Assembly (NCBI GenBank): GCA_018873245.2
Contig: JAEMBT020000002.1
Span: forward strand, 5,968,001-6,032,000
DNA length: 64,000 bases
Source of the DNA: Archegozetes longisetosus
Taxonomy: Eukaryota; Arthropoda; Arachnida; Sarcoptiformes; Trhypochthoniidae
Reading direction: 5' to 3'
The stretch's first letter is position 1. Each line of letters opens with the position of its first letter. Of this stretch, positions 24,056 to 35,161 are shown in pieces. A program made the position numbers and the translations under genes. A model generated the notes under the pieces. The model did no database searches. It saw nothing but the letters and a program-made list of their open reading frames with translations, and was not told the origin of the DNA.

Positions 24056-25506
24056 CTAATAGTCGATATAACTAAATTCTTTGGTTTTTTCATCAAAATC
24101 CCTTTTTTTCTCGGGGGTGCTTTCTATAGAGAAGTACCGCTTCGATTTCGATAATTCAATGCAGTCGTGGAGTATTTCTTCGGTTTCAGTTTGTCTATCA
24201 TCCAATTGGTTATTGTTTCTTCTGTCTTCACGAATAATAAGTATAATGTATGCAAAAAGTAAAGTAGCGAAACATAGAAAGACTAGTAATTGATAGATAA
24301 CTATTAGATCAAATTTGTCCTTCACATAAATAATACAACCGAAGGCCAAAATAATTAAAAATGCCAAAAATGCTACTATGGCCACGTTCTTCTTAATTAC
24401 ACCAATTAGACTAATTATAGTGATTACCAATGCAATCAATCCAACAATTATCAAATTGATCGCAGATTCTTCTGTTTAGACAAAGAAAAAATTAATTCAA
24501 TAAACTTTTTGAATTGAGGCTTAACTCTTACAAGGAAGGTTAGGGGACTATCAGGAGCCTGTTTTCTCAATTTTTGGTAAAATAAACAAAACTATAAATT
24601 AATAAAAGTTATAATAAAATTGGCTGCTAAGAAACTAGAACTTGCAAAATATAGAGGTTATAAAATGCGCGCCTTAAGGCTTATATTTTTGCCACAATCA
24701 CACATATAAAAGTGTTACAACATATAGTCAAATACTTTTACTATTGTTTCAGAAAAGTTTTTCCATCATTTAAAGTAAAAATCATTTCGATTTCATTCAA
24801 ATATAGAAAAATTACATCAATTGAGGTAAGTTTACATATTTTAAAAGCTAATAATCTGTTTTTATAAGTACATTGAACCATTCATTAAGCTTTTTATATT
24901 ATCAATGAATAATTTAATGTTTCTCTATATTTCTATATTTTATTAAAATCGAAATGGTTTTTACTTTAAATGATGGAAAAACTTTTCTGAAACAGTAATA
25001 AAAGTATTTGACTATATGTTGTAACACTTTTATATGTGTGGTTATGGCAAAAATATAAAGCCTTAAGGCGCGCATTTATAACCTCTATATTTTGCAAGTT
25101 CTGGTTTCTTAGCAGTCAATTTTATTATAACTTTTATTAATTTATAGTTTTGTTCATTCTTACTCAAAATTGAGAAAATCGGCTCCTGATAGTCCCCTAA
25201 CCCTCGTTGTTAGATCAAAAGCTCACTTTACTCACTTTGGAGTATAAGATCATCCAAATGTTCATTAGATTTATCTGGGGCTACAAAAAAACTTAGGCCC
25301 AAGTTATTAAGCAATTTCTTAATGATCTTCAAATCTTCAGTATTACCATCGAAATTATTCTTATACTTATCAATACTTTGCTGTATTTTGAACATAACAT
25401 AAATGCCAAGAATAAAAATAATTAGAGAAGATATAATGTTGACCGCCAGTATAGTTATTAAAATTCGTCTTATGAATGAAAAGCAGCTCGTGTTTTGATT
25501 GCACAT
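24056..25506 (-). CDS. Four-transmembrane protein, novel family, copy 1
   Basis: Two exons, 25506-25236 and 24471-24056, joined by a phase-1 intron (donor GTGAGT, acceptor AAACAG), give 228 residues from a true ATG. One transmembrane segment lies near the N-terminus (ILITILAVNIISSLIIFILG, about residues 15-34). A loop of about 55 residues with charged and Asn residues follows. After the intron come three closely packed segments (LIIVGLIALVITIISLIGVI; VAIVAFLAFLIILAFG; YQLLVFLCFATLLFAYIILI) and a charged cytoplasmic-type tail with KSKRYFS and EKKRDF. The 1+3 layout differs from classical tetraspanins, where segments 1-3 cluster and the large loop precedes segment 4, and no CCG motif is present. 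The gene at 58282-58935 shares the layout, the GV(I/M)K motif after the second segment, and the intron position and phase. The intron is 764 nt, of which 679 nt is an inserted palindromic element. Function unknown. Confidence 0.7.
24531..25209. mobile_element. Palindromic (foldback) MITE inside an intron, TTA target duplication
   Basis: Two arms of about 270 bp (about 24531-24815 and 24935-25209) are near-complementary over their whole length. The ends read CAAGGAAGGTTAGGGGACTA and, from the right, CAACGAGGGTTAGGGGACTA. TTA flanks both sides (24528-24530 and 25210-25212), pointing to the PIF/Harbinger superfamily, although long foldback arms are unusual there. The middle is about 120 bp. It fills most of the intron of the four-TM gene. 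No coding capacity. Confidence 0.8.
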
Positions 25507-26466
25507 TTTGATGATGTTTTGATTTACTTAAAACAACTTAAAGAGAACTCGAATTCAATGGTGAAGAGGTGACATAAAAATAGAAAAACAGAATTGGCGT
25601 CTAAAAGTCTATAGTTTATGTGCCTGCATTTTATCGATTGAAGATTTTGTCCAATGCTGTCGAAGACATTCATTATTTTTTGTCAAACTTAGGCAAAACT
25701 AGTATACAGTTGAAGAATTCATGCGCTACTTCTTTAAATTCATTTAACAATAGAATAAAAGGGTTTTTATATGCATCTTATTCTTAAATTTTCAAAGTTG
25801 TTGTGTATTCATAAAATATTTTAGATTTACATATCAAAAATGAGTTATGAATTTGCTTTTCTTATTAATCTAACATTTTTTAATACTATTGAAAAATAAT
25901 TTAGATTTAAATCGACTAAGTTATAGAGAATTAAATCTTGTGAATAAGATGAGTGATTGAAAATTTCTTCAAGCATTGAGACCATATTTTATGTGATTTT
26001 AACTTATTAGAATACCTTTGTACTTTTAGGATGAATAAAACGTGTCCTCTTTTAACTTTCAGTTAAATTTGTTCAGGGAAAATAATTCAACCGAGAAGAC
26101 AAACTCTTGTTTTTGATTGTTTTTGTGTATTAAGAACTTTTCATTTTGTTTGCTATAAAAATAAAGCTTATTCGAAATATAATAAATTTTTTTCGTTAGA
26201 GTTTTAACAAGTCAATGAATCTGATTTGTTGATAAGTATGATTTACGAATGAGTAATTAGTTTAAAAAGTATTTAACAATAAGCATTACTAATCAATCAA
26301 AGACTATACAACTGGTCATTTCATTATTAATCATAAGGAAAGTTTTGTATTAGTTAAGCCCTTTATGGATTTTAGTAGAGTAACAGAGGCTACTCAGAGA
26401 CTAACGCATTGATTTATAAACATTGTTTTCGATCTGAAAATCTGTTCTACTGTTCGCTGTTTTAAG
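25507..26466. other. Non-coding stretch
   Basis: Upstream of the four-TM gene. No gene, RNA or delimitable element seen. Confidence 0.4.
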
Positions 26467-26602
26467 TAGTTTAGTAAAACATCATTTTGTGACTCATTGT
26501 AACGCTAATTAACTTAAATAATTATTTATAATATCCTATTTTATTTGAATATTAGATTCCATTGAGTTTGAAAATGCATATTTAAGTGTATATTTTAAAT
26601 TT
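26467..26602 (-). repeat. Dispersed repeat, copy 2
   Basis: Reverse complement of 1655-1793: the blocks tttagtaaaacatcatttt and atgcatatttaagtg appear in mirrored order. The two copies show that the unit is a genomic repeat and not unique sequence. Confidence 0.5.
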
Positions 26603-27130
26603 TTAAGAGCATAAGTACATATTTTGCACAAGTCTAATGATCAAGAGTTACTGAAAACTTGTTAGCTATGGCGCTTCTCTGATAGTGTTAGCTGAAAATT
26701 TTCAGTTTATTCATGTCTAAACTTTTATTTCACTCAGTATTTGAATCTGTAACTTTACAGCTAAATATTTCGTTTCCAATGATTTATTAAATTTAATAGA
26801 CAAAATTGTTATATTTTTGGTACAAACGTATAGCTTATTCTTTATTCAATAAGCGTGTAAAATCTGTCAAAATTTGGTTTTAAAACAAGTATTTTTTAAT
26901 ATTTAAATTATGTTTGGAAAGTAGCTCTAGAATTCGCGCTTATGCCGGTTTCTGTCTGTCATCATTGCATATTGTGGACACAAATTTAAGTTTATTTAAG
27001 TTTATTTAAGCTAATGCTGAAAAAGCGCTACCGCGCGTCAACAACTGATGAAGTATTATCAAAGAGCATGTTCATTTAATGACGTAAATGATCTGAATTG
27101 GGCTAAAAAATCGGTTTATGTTTAGCTTAC

Positions 27131-27358
27131 ACCTCGCGGGTTGTTTAGGTATAAGGGAGTTATGTGGTTACCAGTGCTATTTTCTCGTGTCACAAGAGCG
27201 CTACGCGCGCCACTCCTCTTGCCTAACCAAACTGAACTAAACATATAAACAATACGGCTATTTTAGTTTATTTTAGCTAAGTTAAGTAAGAGGAATGGCG
27301 CGCACAGCGCACTGAGGGTACGACAACATAGCACCGGTAGATACCCAACATCTCGCCA
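27131..27358. mobile_element. Imperfect foldback MITE with GC-rich core
   Basis: Left arm about 27131-27225 and right arm about 27270-27358 are diverged inverted copies; compare ACCAGTGCTAT with ACCGGTGCTAT and GCGCGCCACTCCTCTT with GCGCGCCATTCCTCTT. It is more GC-rich than its surroundings. It sits just downstream of fucosyltransferase copy 1 and is absent at the same place beside copy 2. Confidence 0.5.
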
Positions 27359-27387
27359 AGTCTTAAGTCGGAACATAGTCAAAAGTT

Positions 27388-29695
27388 TTATTTACTAGTG
27401 ACGATTTTAAGTTTACAATTTGCCTGTTTATACCACCAATCAATTAAATCACTTTTCTCATAATGTTTGCTTTTCGAAGGACTGTTTAGTTTTTTGCAAA
27501 GTTCACAGAAATACATGAAATGCGTTTCTTTCACACAATAATAGTTTTTCCATTGAATATAAGAGTTGTACATACTCTCATTACTGCTGACTGTTTTCAG
27601 ATATTCCGCTAAACTCTTAGGCGATGAGAAGTCGAAGACATCTATGTATGAGTTAAATGGCATTATTTGCTTATAATCAGCTGAACCCAAAACTACCTAA
27701 TGGACAGACAAATAACAAGAGTCAAAAAATTATATAATGAACACAAAAAATAGATCTTAGATTCCGTGTCTGAATTTTTCTAAATATTTAAGAAAACACA
27801 GTTAATTCACTGTTATATCTGAAATGTGTTTTCGTGTTCTATTCATTGTTTAAGTGTCAAATTGTTTGCAGATTTTCATCTCTACTATTCTATTTAGTGA
27901 TACGGCATAAAAACCAGAATTTGAAATGAATTCAACTTTATCACAACAAAAATCCAGTCAAGGCTTTTGGTCGGCTTTTTCAGTTTTCAAAATAACCAGT
28001 ACATAATATATGCAAACAAAAAAATGCAAACCTTTTATTTATTGAAAACAAATAACAACTTTACTATTTTCAGATACAATTTGATACCAATTGAAAGATT
28101 ATTTGTCCAATAATAATAGAATCTGCATCATAGTCCGAAGCTTTCGGACTTTGGTATTAACGGGCCATTAGTTTCCGAAGGTGCTCAACCTTGAATTGGC
28201 GAAGTTTCTCTTTGACTCTGTGGGCAAATTCTTTGTTTCGTTTCCTATTTATTTCTGTAAACTTTCTGTTTTAATTGAAACTTTAAAATGTTTAATTAGC
28301 CTGATTTGTAGGACATTCGGTGGATTTTCATCGCGAGGAATAGTGAATTCAATGCATCTCATGGAGTGGAAACATCATTACGTTCATAAAGCAAAGATAC
28401 TCTATGAGATACATGAGATCCGTTATATTTCTCGCTATGAAAACAAAACCACACCCAATGTCACGTAACTCAGACTAATTGAACTTTTTGGGTTTTAATT
28501 AAAATAGAAAGTTTACAAAAATGGGCGGCAAACAGGACATAAGAAAGAATTGGCCCACAGAATCAAAGAGAAACTTTGCCAATTGAAAGTTGAGTATCTT
28601 CGTGAACTAATGGCCCGCGTAAAGACCAGAGTCTGAAGGGTTTCGAACTATGGGACAGATTTTATTATTAGACAAATGAACTTTCGATTGATATCAAATT
28701 GTATTTGAAAATAATGAAATCGTTAATTTTTTCGACAATTAAAAGTTTCGCACGTTTTTGTAAACACATAATAATATTAAAATTTAAGAATCGTATGAAT
28801 AATAAGAACTCACAGGTATGATATCATATCTGATAGTCCTGAAAAGCTTTTCTGTTACATAGTCTTTGCAAAGCTGTCCAATAAAAATAAATTAATGTAG
28901 CAATAAAGTTTGATAAAAAGAAAACTTAGAACTCACTGAATTTTCAAAAGACAGATAGAATTTGTAATTCTTTGCAATCGTATCAAAGCACGTCCCATTG
29001 CGAGTGCACTCTAATTGTCCACAACGACCATAAATATTGACATCAATGTATTTTTGAAGTTCTTTAACATAATGTTCTCGCTTATTCTCTGTATAACAAT
29101 TGCTTACAATCCAAGCAACGTTCTTGCTTCTATCAAAAAGTGAATAACTGGGTTTCCAATCTTTAGAACATTTAAAAACTCTTCCATAAGGAACAAATAT
29201 ATCGGAATCATATCTGTAACTCATTGTCCAGTTTATTTGATCATTCAGTGGCTCTAACAATTCAGCCGAAGAATGAGACGGTGGTTCCCAATTGAATAAA
29301 ACCCATCTTTGACTAGGTAAGTGGTAATTAGGTAGATCATTAACTTTGATATCTCTCCAGCTGAATAGAACAGCATCACTTTTATCTAATTGATTTCTAT
29401 CTGCTGTTAAAATACAATTAGAATATTGGCATTCGAGTTCATTAAGATCTCTGTCCATCCATTCATTAGTGCCCTGCCATTCGAACCACAAAAGTATTTT
29501 GTAAATTTTGGTCGGACTTGGTTGTCGGACTATATTGCCATTATAGTTGCTTGATGTAAAATTGTAACCAGTATTTCTCGCAGCATTTTTAGAAGTTTTC
29601 TCAATATTAGTCAACAATTTATTTATTTTAAATGTAAATATAATAACAAATAGAAAAACTGCAAAGAATATATACTTCTTGGAAGAATAGAACAT
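27388..29695 (-). CDS. Alpha-1,3-fucosyltransferase, GT10 family, copy 1
   Basis: Three exons, 29695-28937, 28873-28814 and 27696-27388 (all joins phase 0), give 375 residues, normal for GT10. It is a type II Golgi enzyme expected to move fucose from GDP-fucose onto GlcNAc of glycans. A short N-terminus and one membrane anchor (YIFFAVFLFVIIFTF, about residues 8-22) precede a stem and the catalytic domain. Diagnostic stretches are NWTMSYRYDSDIFVPYG (about 155-171), VAWIVSNC (193-200), YVKELQKYIDVNIYGRCG (209-226) and the GDP-fucose motif FYLSFENS joined across the first intron to LCKDYVTEK (about 246-262). Exon 3 supplies VVLGSADYKQIMPFNSYIDV and the terminal Cys-rich part. The ATG is authentic. 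AATAAA overlaps the stop codon. The second intron (1117 nt) contains a foldback repeat. A close paralogue lies at 45987-48029. Acceptor specificity (core N-glycan or Lewis-type) cannot be read from this sequence. Confidence 0.93.
28041..28738. mobile_element. Foldback repeat in fucosyltransferase intron
   Basis: Arms at about 28041-28285 and 28490-28738 are inverted copies. Matches include GGGCCATTAGTT, the TTTCTCTTTGA-TCTGTGGG block and the outer AATACAATTTGATA. The central loop of about 200 bp has an open frame (part of 28181-28468) that is not convincing as a gene. The corresponding intron of the second fucosyltransferase lacks this repeat, so it inserted after duplication or was lost there. 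Confidence 0.7.
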
Positions 29696-29839
29696 GTTCG
29701 CTATTTAACTCTCACCAAATTTAGGTTTTTCTCTAATAAGGTGAAAGAATGTCAGTAAGACATTTATTATGTCACTAATAAATAATACTATCTTTGTAGA
29801 TATGATTTTATTAGCTGGTACTAGGTAGTATTAGATAGT

Positions 29840-30107
29840 ATTGTATTTCAAGGAATACTAGTCGGCTATCCAAGCGGTTATATACAAGGGTGAACTAAAA
29901 TTTCCTAGTCATAGTAAGTTTAATTAATAAAATATTTTATATCAATTATCAATTTTCAAAATAATGCCCCCAACTTCTATTCTTTTCTGCCACATCGAGA
30001 ACACCTCCTACCACACCTCTATAGAAATAGTATCAAAATATACCTTACAGCTGATTCCATTATACAGTCACTCGGATATCTGGCTTGTATTCTTTGAAAT
30101 ACAAAAT
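29840..30107. mobile_element. Small MITE-like inverted repeat
   Basis: Imperfect inverted ends of about 36 bp (TTGTATTTCAAGGAATAC ... GTATTCTTTGAAATACAA) with the CGGCTATCC / GGATATCTG block further in. The interior is non-coding. No clear target duplication. Confidence 0.4.
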
Positions 30108-31239
30108 TTGAATCGAATTTACAATTAAAATCAATTTTTCAGAATTATCACAAAATATAACAAACTCTTTACACGAATAAATCTATCGATATCATTAACA
30201 AGTTGCGTTTGGCTAAAAACTTTCTGTTTGACTTATAATACGTATATTACTTATCATAATAAATTGTAATTTAGATTATTTCTGTGATTTGTGATTATTT
30301 CTATAGAGCATCACTTTATGAAGCTTAAATAAAAATTGTAATAAAATAAATGCGTCAAACATGTAGAATTTTAGATGATATAAATAAAAATGCATAGTTT
30401 TATCGAAAAAGTTATATATTTGTGAATAAAACCTTCTAAATAGTTTAAGTTATTTGATCTTAAGTTTATTTATAATCGTTTATATTCAACATAAGTTCAC
30501 GTTCAGTACAAACGTAATAAACGTATTTAAATAAGAGAAATTTGGTTAGAAACATTAATAAAATTATGACAACAAATATGACAAGTTTTTCCATTTTCTT
30601 TTATAAGCTCCGAATGATGGTGTTATTTGAACAATAATTGCACGATATTATATAGGCAGTGAATAGAGTACTCTAACATTGACATATATTTTCAACACTG
30701 TTTGATTCGAAAAATTAACTCAGAAACATGACTTAACTAAACAAACTATGTAGTTTATAGTCTAAGCGATACTACTTTTCAGAGTCTACAAAGTTTGTTT
30801 TAAATATTAAAATAGCCTTTGTGATTATTTTGAAAACTTCTGTGGCGACTTTATTCGATCACATCTAAAGTACTTTTGACTGCGATCTCAATGTTTTATG
30901 TGATGAATGTCACGTATCACTTGAACACTATTACATCAATATTTGATCCTTTAAAACCAACTTCACTAGGTTTTTATTTTTAATTAAGTTTTTATATATT
31001 ACAACAGCTCACTTTATGATGATGCAAAGATACTGAAAACTACTGATGGAGAAAACGTTGCTATTCTCCAGAAGTAGTTTTCAGTTACCTGTACAACGTT
31101 TTAGAAAGCTTATCATTTAAACTTTATACCACTAATAAGTCTGCAGTGGCTCTATATTAGGCCATTCAATGTTTTAATTTGATCAAAATGTTATCATTTG
31201 ATCAGCGAGACAGTGTTAGAAAAATAAGTACTCCCTCTG
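30108..31239. other. Non-coding stretch with one hairpin
   Basis: Upstream region of fucosyltransferase copy 1. A hairpin (tactgaaaactact ... agtagttttcagtt) lies at about 31031-31089. No gene. Confidence 0.4.
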
Positions 31240-31345
31240 CAATATTGTACAGTGTTGGCAGATTTGTTGAGATCATACTTCCAAAACGAAATTTTCTTTA
31301 CTAACACTTTTGTATTCCTAATCGGTATTATCATATGGTCATATG
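31240..31345 (+). repeat. Half copy of the MITE family at 54.5 kb
   Basis: Contains GTGTTGGCAGATTTGTTGA, then TTACTAACACTTTTGTATTC and CTAATCGGTATTATC. The same ordered blocks form both inverted arms of the element at 54495-54775, so this is a single arm or the remnant of a partly deleted copy. Confidence 0.45.
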
Positions 31346-31480
31346 AATATTCGAAATCATCACATAAGTACTTTTTCAGAAATTCATACTATGCTTTTAT
31401 GAAACGAAAAGAATGCATATAAATTTTACCTATAGTGATATAGTGATTAGGCATCATTAGGGACACAAACAAACTTATTG

Positions 31481-32820
31481 GATGGAATCAGTAAAAATTG
31501 CAATCTCATATCTTAAGTACTTTTAGAGATGTAAACATGATTATATTATATTATTACGTATTAGTATAAAACAAAGTGGGCCGTGAAGTCCCACTTATTT
31601 TTAAAGCTTTTTTGCCTCAACTTTGTTGGGATGGGGGCAGAAGGTAGACGAACTTCGAGTAAGTATTACTAGACAAGAGCGTTGAGCTTTTATTAAATGT
31701 AGTGTGTTACTTGACTAGCCTGCGTCTATAGTTTATTCTGATTTGCATAAAATCGCCAGAAGAAAAGCATATAGTCTAAGAAGGGTCTATCAATTGTACC
31801 CTGAATTTTCTGAAGGAAAACGTCTGAGTGGTAGAAATGACCAACATGAAGGGAAAGAACAGACAGCGACAGCCTATGTACACAAAGAAAGATTATAAGA
31901 TCAATTACTAGAAGACAGAAATTGGAGTACTTTTGAATTGTCAGAAAATTTAGGTGCTAGTATTGCCAATATCAGAACACTTAAAAGAGATAGGGGCCTA
32001 AAAGATTGCCCTCTGTGGGTACTACATGATTTAACATCTCAAAAACAATTGAGAACCAATGTTTATGATGAACATCTTCAAAGATGTAATGCTGATAATG
32101 ATGTTATGTCAAGTATTATTGCTATCAATGATACATGGATTAAAAGTTATGATCCGAATGATCCTAGAAGTTCTCGCCAAAGGCGGTTATCTGTGCAACA
32201 ACTATAAGTTTTGATATGACAAAAGTTTATAATTTTAGAATGATGCTATCTATCTTATTACACATTAAAGACCCACCAAAGTAAGAGTAGTAACTCAAGA
32301 TTAGAAGATGGCGATGATCGTGACTTTTCACAGAAATCAGATGTTTGATTAACGAATTTTACCATAAAACATAAACGTCAATCTTTAAATTACTTTTTGA
32401 AAGAAGTAATAGTCCCAGAGATAAAAAGAAAGCGGATTCATAGACCTATCATCCTCCACTACAATTTGGCACCATATAAACATAAAAAATTAAAGAATTC
32501 TTTAGGGCGAATCAGTAGGGGGAACTAAAACACCCCCTGTATAGTCCCGATATTAATCCCTGCAACTTCGATGGCATAGCGAGAATAAAGAGGTCAAATA
32601 AAGATAAAAGATTTGCTAATGAAGTTCAACTTCAAGCTGCGTGCGAAGTTATAAGAGAAATAAATTTACAAAATAGTGCCACTGGTATCAGACACCTCCC
32701 ACTTCTCTAGGCCTTCGTCAACTAGACAGAAGGCGAATATATTCATTAAACATATAATTATTTTTTTCCCCTAAAATATACTTTTAAAGATGTGAAATTG
32801 CAATTTTCATTGATCCCATC
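31481..32820 (+). pseudogene. mariner-type transposon with decayed transposase
   Basis: Terminal inverted repeats (left GATGGAATCAGTAAAAATTG, right read inward GATGGGATCAATGAAAATTG) bound about 1.34 kb. The interior contains broken transposase frames. The longest runs 31938-32207 and includes the mariner block WVLHDLTSQ and the equivalent of the first catalytic Asp region (INDTWIKSYDP, where mariners usually have GDETW, so the Asp is changed to Asn). Later frames contain ILHYNLAPYKHK (normally HHDNAP) and HPLYSPDINPCNFD (normally PPYSPDLAPCDF). Multiple stops and frameshifts are present. TA is adjacent to the right end (32821-32822). Clearly inactive. Confidence 0.75.
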
Positions 32821-32822
32821 TA

Positions 32823-33311
32823 GTGTTAAGTGTCATTTTAGAAGCACGATCCAGACTGTCCGCCACTGCATACTACCAAACCCTGATTTATATTATGTCG
32901 TCGCCGAAGAACAGAAATGACTGTCACGTGGCGAAGCTAAAGGCCGACTCTCCGTTCTTCAGCTCACAGGTCCGGAGCTCTTGCGGTAGCAATGCTTTGA
33001 TCCGGAGCGAGAGCAGTGAACAAGAGTTGGTCAGCGATTGAGTGCCTTCGCGAACCTGTCTAGGTGTTTACCCGTGGAAAAAGGAAGAGTGTCTGTGCGA
33101 GCCTTAGATTTAGAGGGAGGGAGACTAGTTGGAAGCGTTCGACGATAGCACTACCTCAACTAAGTCTAAAAAGGAGCCAAAACTTGAAAAGAAAAAAATA
33201 TTTAAATGAAACAGCACTTTTACGTACAAAGGAAAAAACTGACTGACTTTTATTAAAATTCGAGGCTTTTTATACAAATTTTGGACAAGGGCTAACCTTA
33301 GTCCAATAGGA
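32823..33311. other. GC-richer segment of unknown origin
   Basis: About 32830-33200 is noticeably more GC-rich than its surroundings and contains short open frames, including an ATG-initiated 48-codon frame from 32895 (MSSPKNRNDCHVAKL). No homology is recognised. It may be a fragment of another transposable element; the flanking DNA is all repeat-derived. Confidence 0.3.
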
Positions 33312-33436
33312 AACTAGTGTCATAAGCACAAGTCCAATGAGGGCTCAGACGGACTAGATGTGGACTCACAAAGTTTGTGAGTTCAGACGGACGGTAAGTT
33401 GACTCACTGGATTTGTGCTCAGGACACCAGTTTGGG
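33312..33436. repeat. Imperfect palindrome (MITE-like)
   Basis: Inverted arms of about 28 bp (actagtgtcataagcacaag ... cttgtgctNaggacaccagt pattern) surround an inner mirrored GTGGACTCAC / GTGAGTTCAGAC pair. About 125 bp, non-coding. Confidence 0.55.
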
Positions 33437-33952
33437 AATAGGGAATTACAAGTAAGTATTAGGATTAGGGTTTTGATTGCACTTTATATTAGAAAAAGTT
33501 GTTTACATATAGAAATATTTGCATGCAATAGATTTCTTAGAAAATGTTTCTGATTTTTGTTTTGTTTTGTTTTTGTTTATTTTTGTTTAATTGGTTTTTT
33601 TATTACATCTCAATATTTTCATCAAATGAATCTTGAATTATATTATGAATAAATAAAAATGTGATTCAATTAAATCTGTTTTTAGATTTGTTTTATTGTT
33701 AAATTAAATTTTGAACGATTAATAACTTGATTTTTTGACAAATAGAAGTTTCCACTATTTTTCGATTGATTATTAATTAGACTCAATTTTTAAACTGTAG
33801 TTGTACTCAAATTTCTTGTTTTCATATTTTAAAAAATTAACCGAAATACAACGTCGTTTGAATAAAAGTTGACATTGGTTTTAGTGTTTAAAATCAACTT
33901 ACTAATAGGTCCAAAGAAAGGTCTAATAATAATGGCTAGATCTATAGTCTCG

Positions 33953-34010
33953 TATTAGTGCGAGACTTTAGAAAATGCGTGCCGGAGCTGCTAAAGTCTC
34001 GCGCTAATAC
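33953..34010. repeat. Inverted repeat (ATTAGTGCGAGACTTTAG) split from its flank by a hAT MITE
   Basis: The left arm TATTAGTGCGAGACTTTAG and right arm CTAAAGTCTCGCGCTAATA make a hairpin with a GC-rich loop. The arm ATTAGTGCGAGACTTTAG recurs at about 37251-37268, marking a small dispersed family. The hAT MITE inserted immediately after the right arm. Confidence 0.6.
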
Positions 34011-34530
34011 TAGGGTGACCACCTCTGGTTGTCTCATGACGGGACAAAAATATCAAAGAGGGACCCTTACATTTTTAAAAATAAAAATTCGACTTTTATT
34101 AGTTATTACAAATATATAGTTGTCAAACAATACATTCTAATATTAAAACATTGAAAACTATTAGTCATGATTGATTTGGTTGATTTCAAAGGTATACTTT
34201 TGTTAGAAATAGCATCTTTCAAAAGTTATTCGGAAATAAGAAATACTGGTTTATATCAGATATAAGTCAAGGCAGAAAAACTTAATTCTATAACTTTCGG
34301 TTTTAAACCACATGTGTTCAATACATTAAACTGGGTTTCTTAGTCCCTCATCATTTGTAAAATAAATTCATTGTTTGAATTTCCAAGAAATATTTTCTAA
34401 ACACATTTTTCAAAATGAAAGTTGAAAAACAGGACAACTAATTGTCCCGTCGAGAGTTTTTGGTCTGACGGGATTTCTATCTTTAAAAAGACGGGACTGT
34501 CCCATCAAAAAGGGATGGGTGGTCACCCTA
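34011..34530. mobile_element. hAT-like MITE
   Basis: 520 bp with inverted ends TAGGGTGACCACC ... GGTGGTCACCCTA, inner mirrored ACGGGAC / GTCCCGT motifs, and an 8-bp target duplication with one mismatch (GCTAATAC on the left, ACTAATAC on the right). The 8-bp duplication and the end sequence are typical of hAT. No transposase. Confidence 0.8.
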
Positions 34531-34685
34531 ACTAATACTAATGCTAATATTTAATTAAAAGAGTGTTTCAAAAGTAACTGTATTAGTATTTGTATTGTCA
34601 AATTAATTATTAAATTTTTAGCTTGTATTCACCAGGAAATCCGACTGAATCTAAGTCTAGTTTCATATAGCAAAACCCAAAACTA

Positions 34686-34763
34686 TTAGGTTTTCCCAAA
34701 AAGAATATCGTTTTTAGCGTTATATAACATTTAAAAAACGACATTCTTTTCGGAAAAACCTAA
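34686..34763. mobile_element. Minimal mariner MITE
   Basis: About 78 bp consisting almost only of inverted ends: TTAGGTTTTCCCAAAAAGAA on the left and TTAGGTTTTTCCGAAAAGAA from the right, flanked by TA on both sides (34684-34685 and 34764-34765). TTAGGT ends with a TA duplication are the mariner signature. Confidence 0.8.
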
Positions 34764-35161
34764 TAGGATTAGGGTTGACTTAAGTCGGTTTTTGAGCAAT
34801 TCATTAAAATCAATTTCGGATAAATCTAGATTTTTGATAATAGAGATAAACCGAGATTTGCGCTTCACATATGTTTTGCAAAACCTGTATCGGAGCAGGT
34901 TTTACACTATAATACTTGCTCCTTGTGCTCACATTTGTGTGTAAATGCAATTGAAATTATGGAATGTGAAGTTTTTTGGATGATTTTTGGCATTGATTTG
35001 TTCGGAAATGAGAAAACAGAAGAGAAATTTTACAAGATCTAGTTTTGGAGCAAAAGCTAGTTTTTCCAAAGACAGTTAAGAAACTTCATTGGAAGTCCTA
35101 GCTTTACGGTGAATTCCAGCCTTCATCCCTAGAAATAGGATTTTTAGTTAGGTTGGGTTAA
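34764..35161. other. Non-coding stretch between repeats
   Basis: No gene or delimitable element seen. Confidence 0.4.

Noticed and set aside
24056..25506. Assignment of the four-TM proteins to the tetraspanins
   Set aside because: The large loop follows the first helix instead of preceding the fourth, and CCG and the loop disulphide pattern are absent.
28181..28468. 95-codon plus-strand frame
   Set aside because: Lies across the arm and loop of a foldback repeat within an intron; composition is not coding-like and no family is evident.
33064..33246. Arg/Lys-rich plus-strand frame
   Set aside because: GC-richer patch of probable transposon origin; no authentic ATG at the start and no recognisable domain.
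33953..34010. Structured RNA or terminator hairpin
   Set aside because: The arm sequence recurs near 37.25 kb and abuts a hAT insertion, so a dispersed repeat is the simpler explanation.
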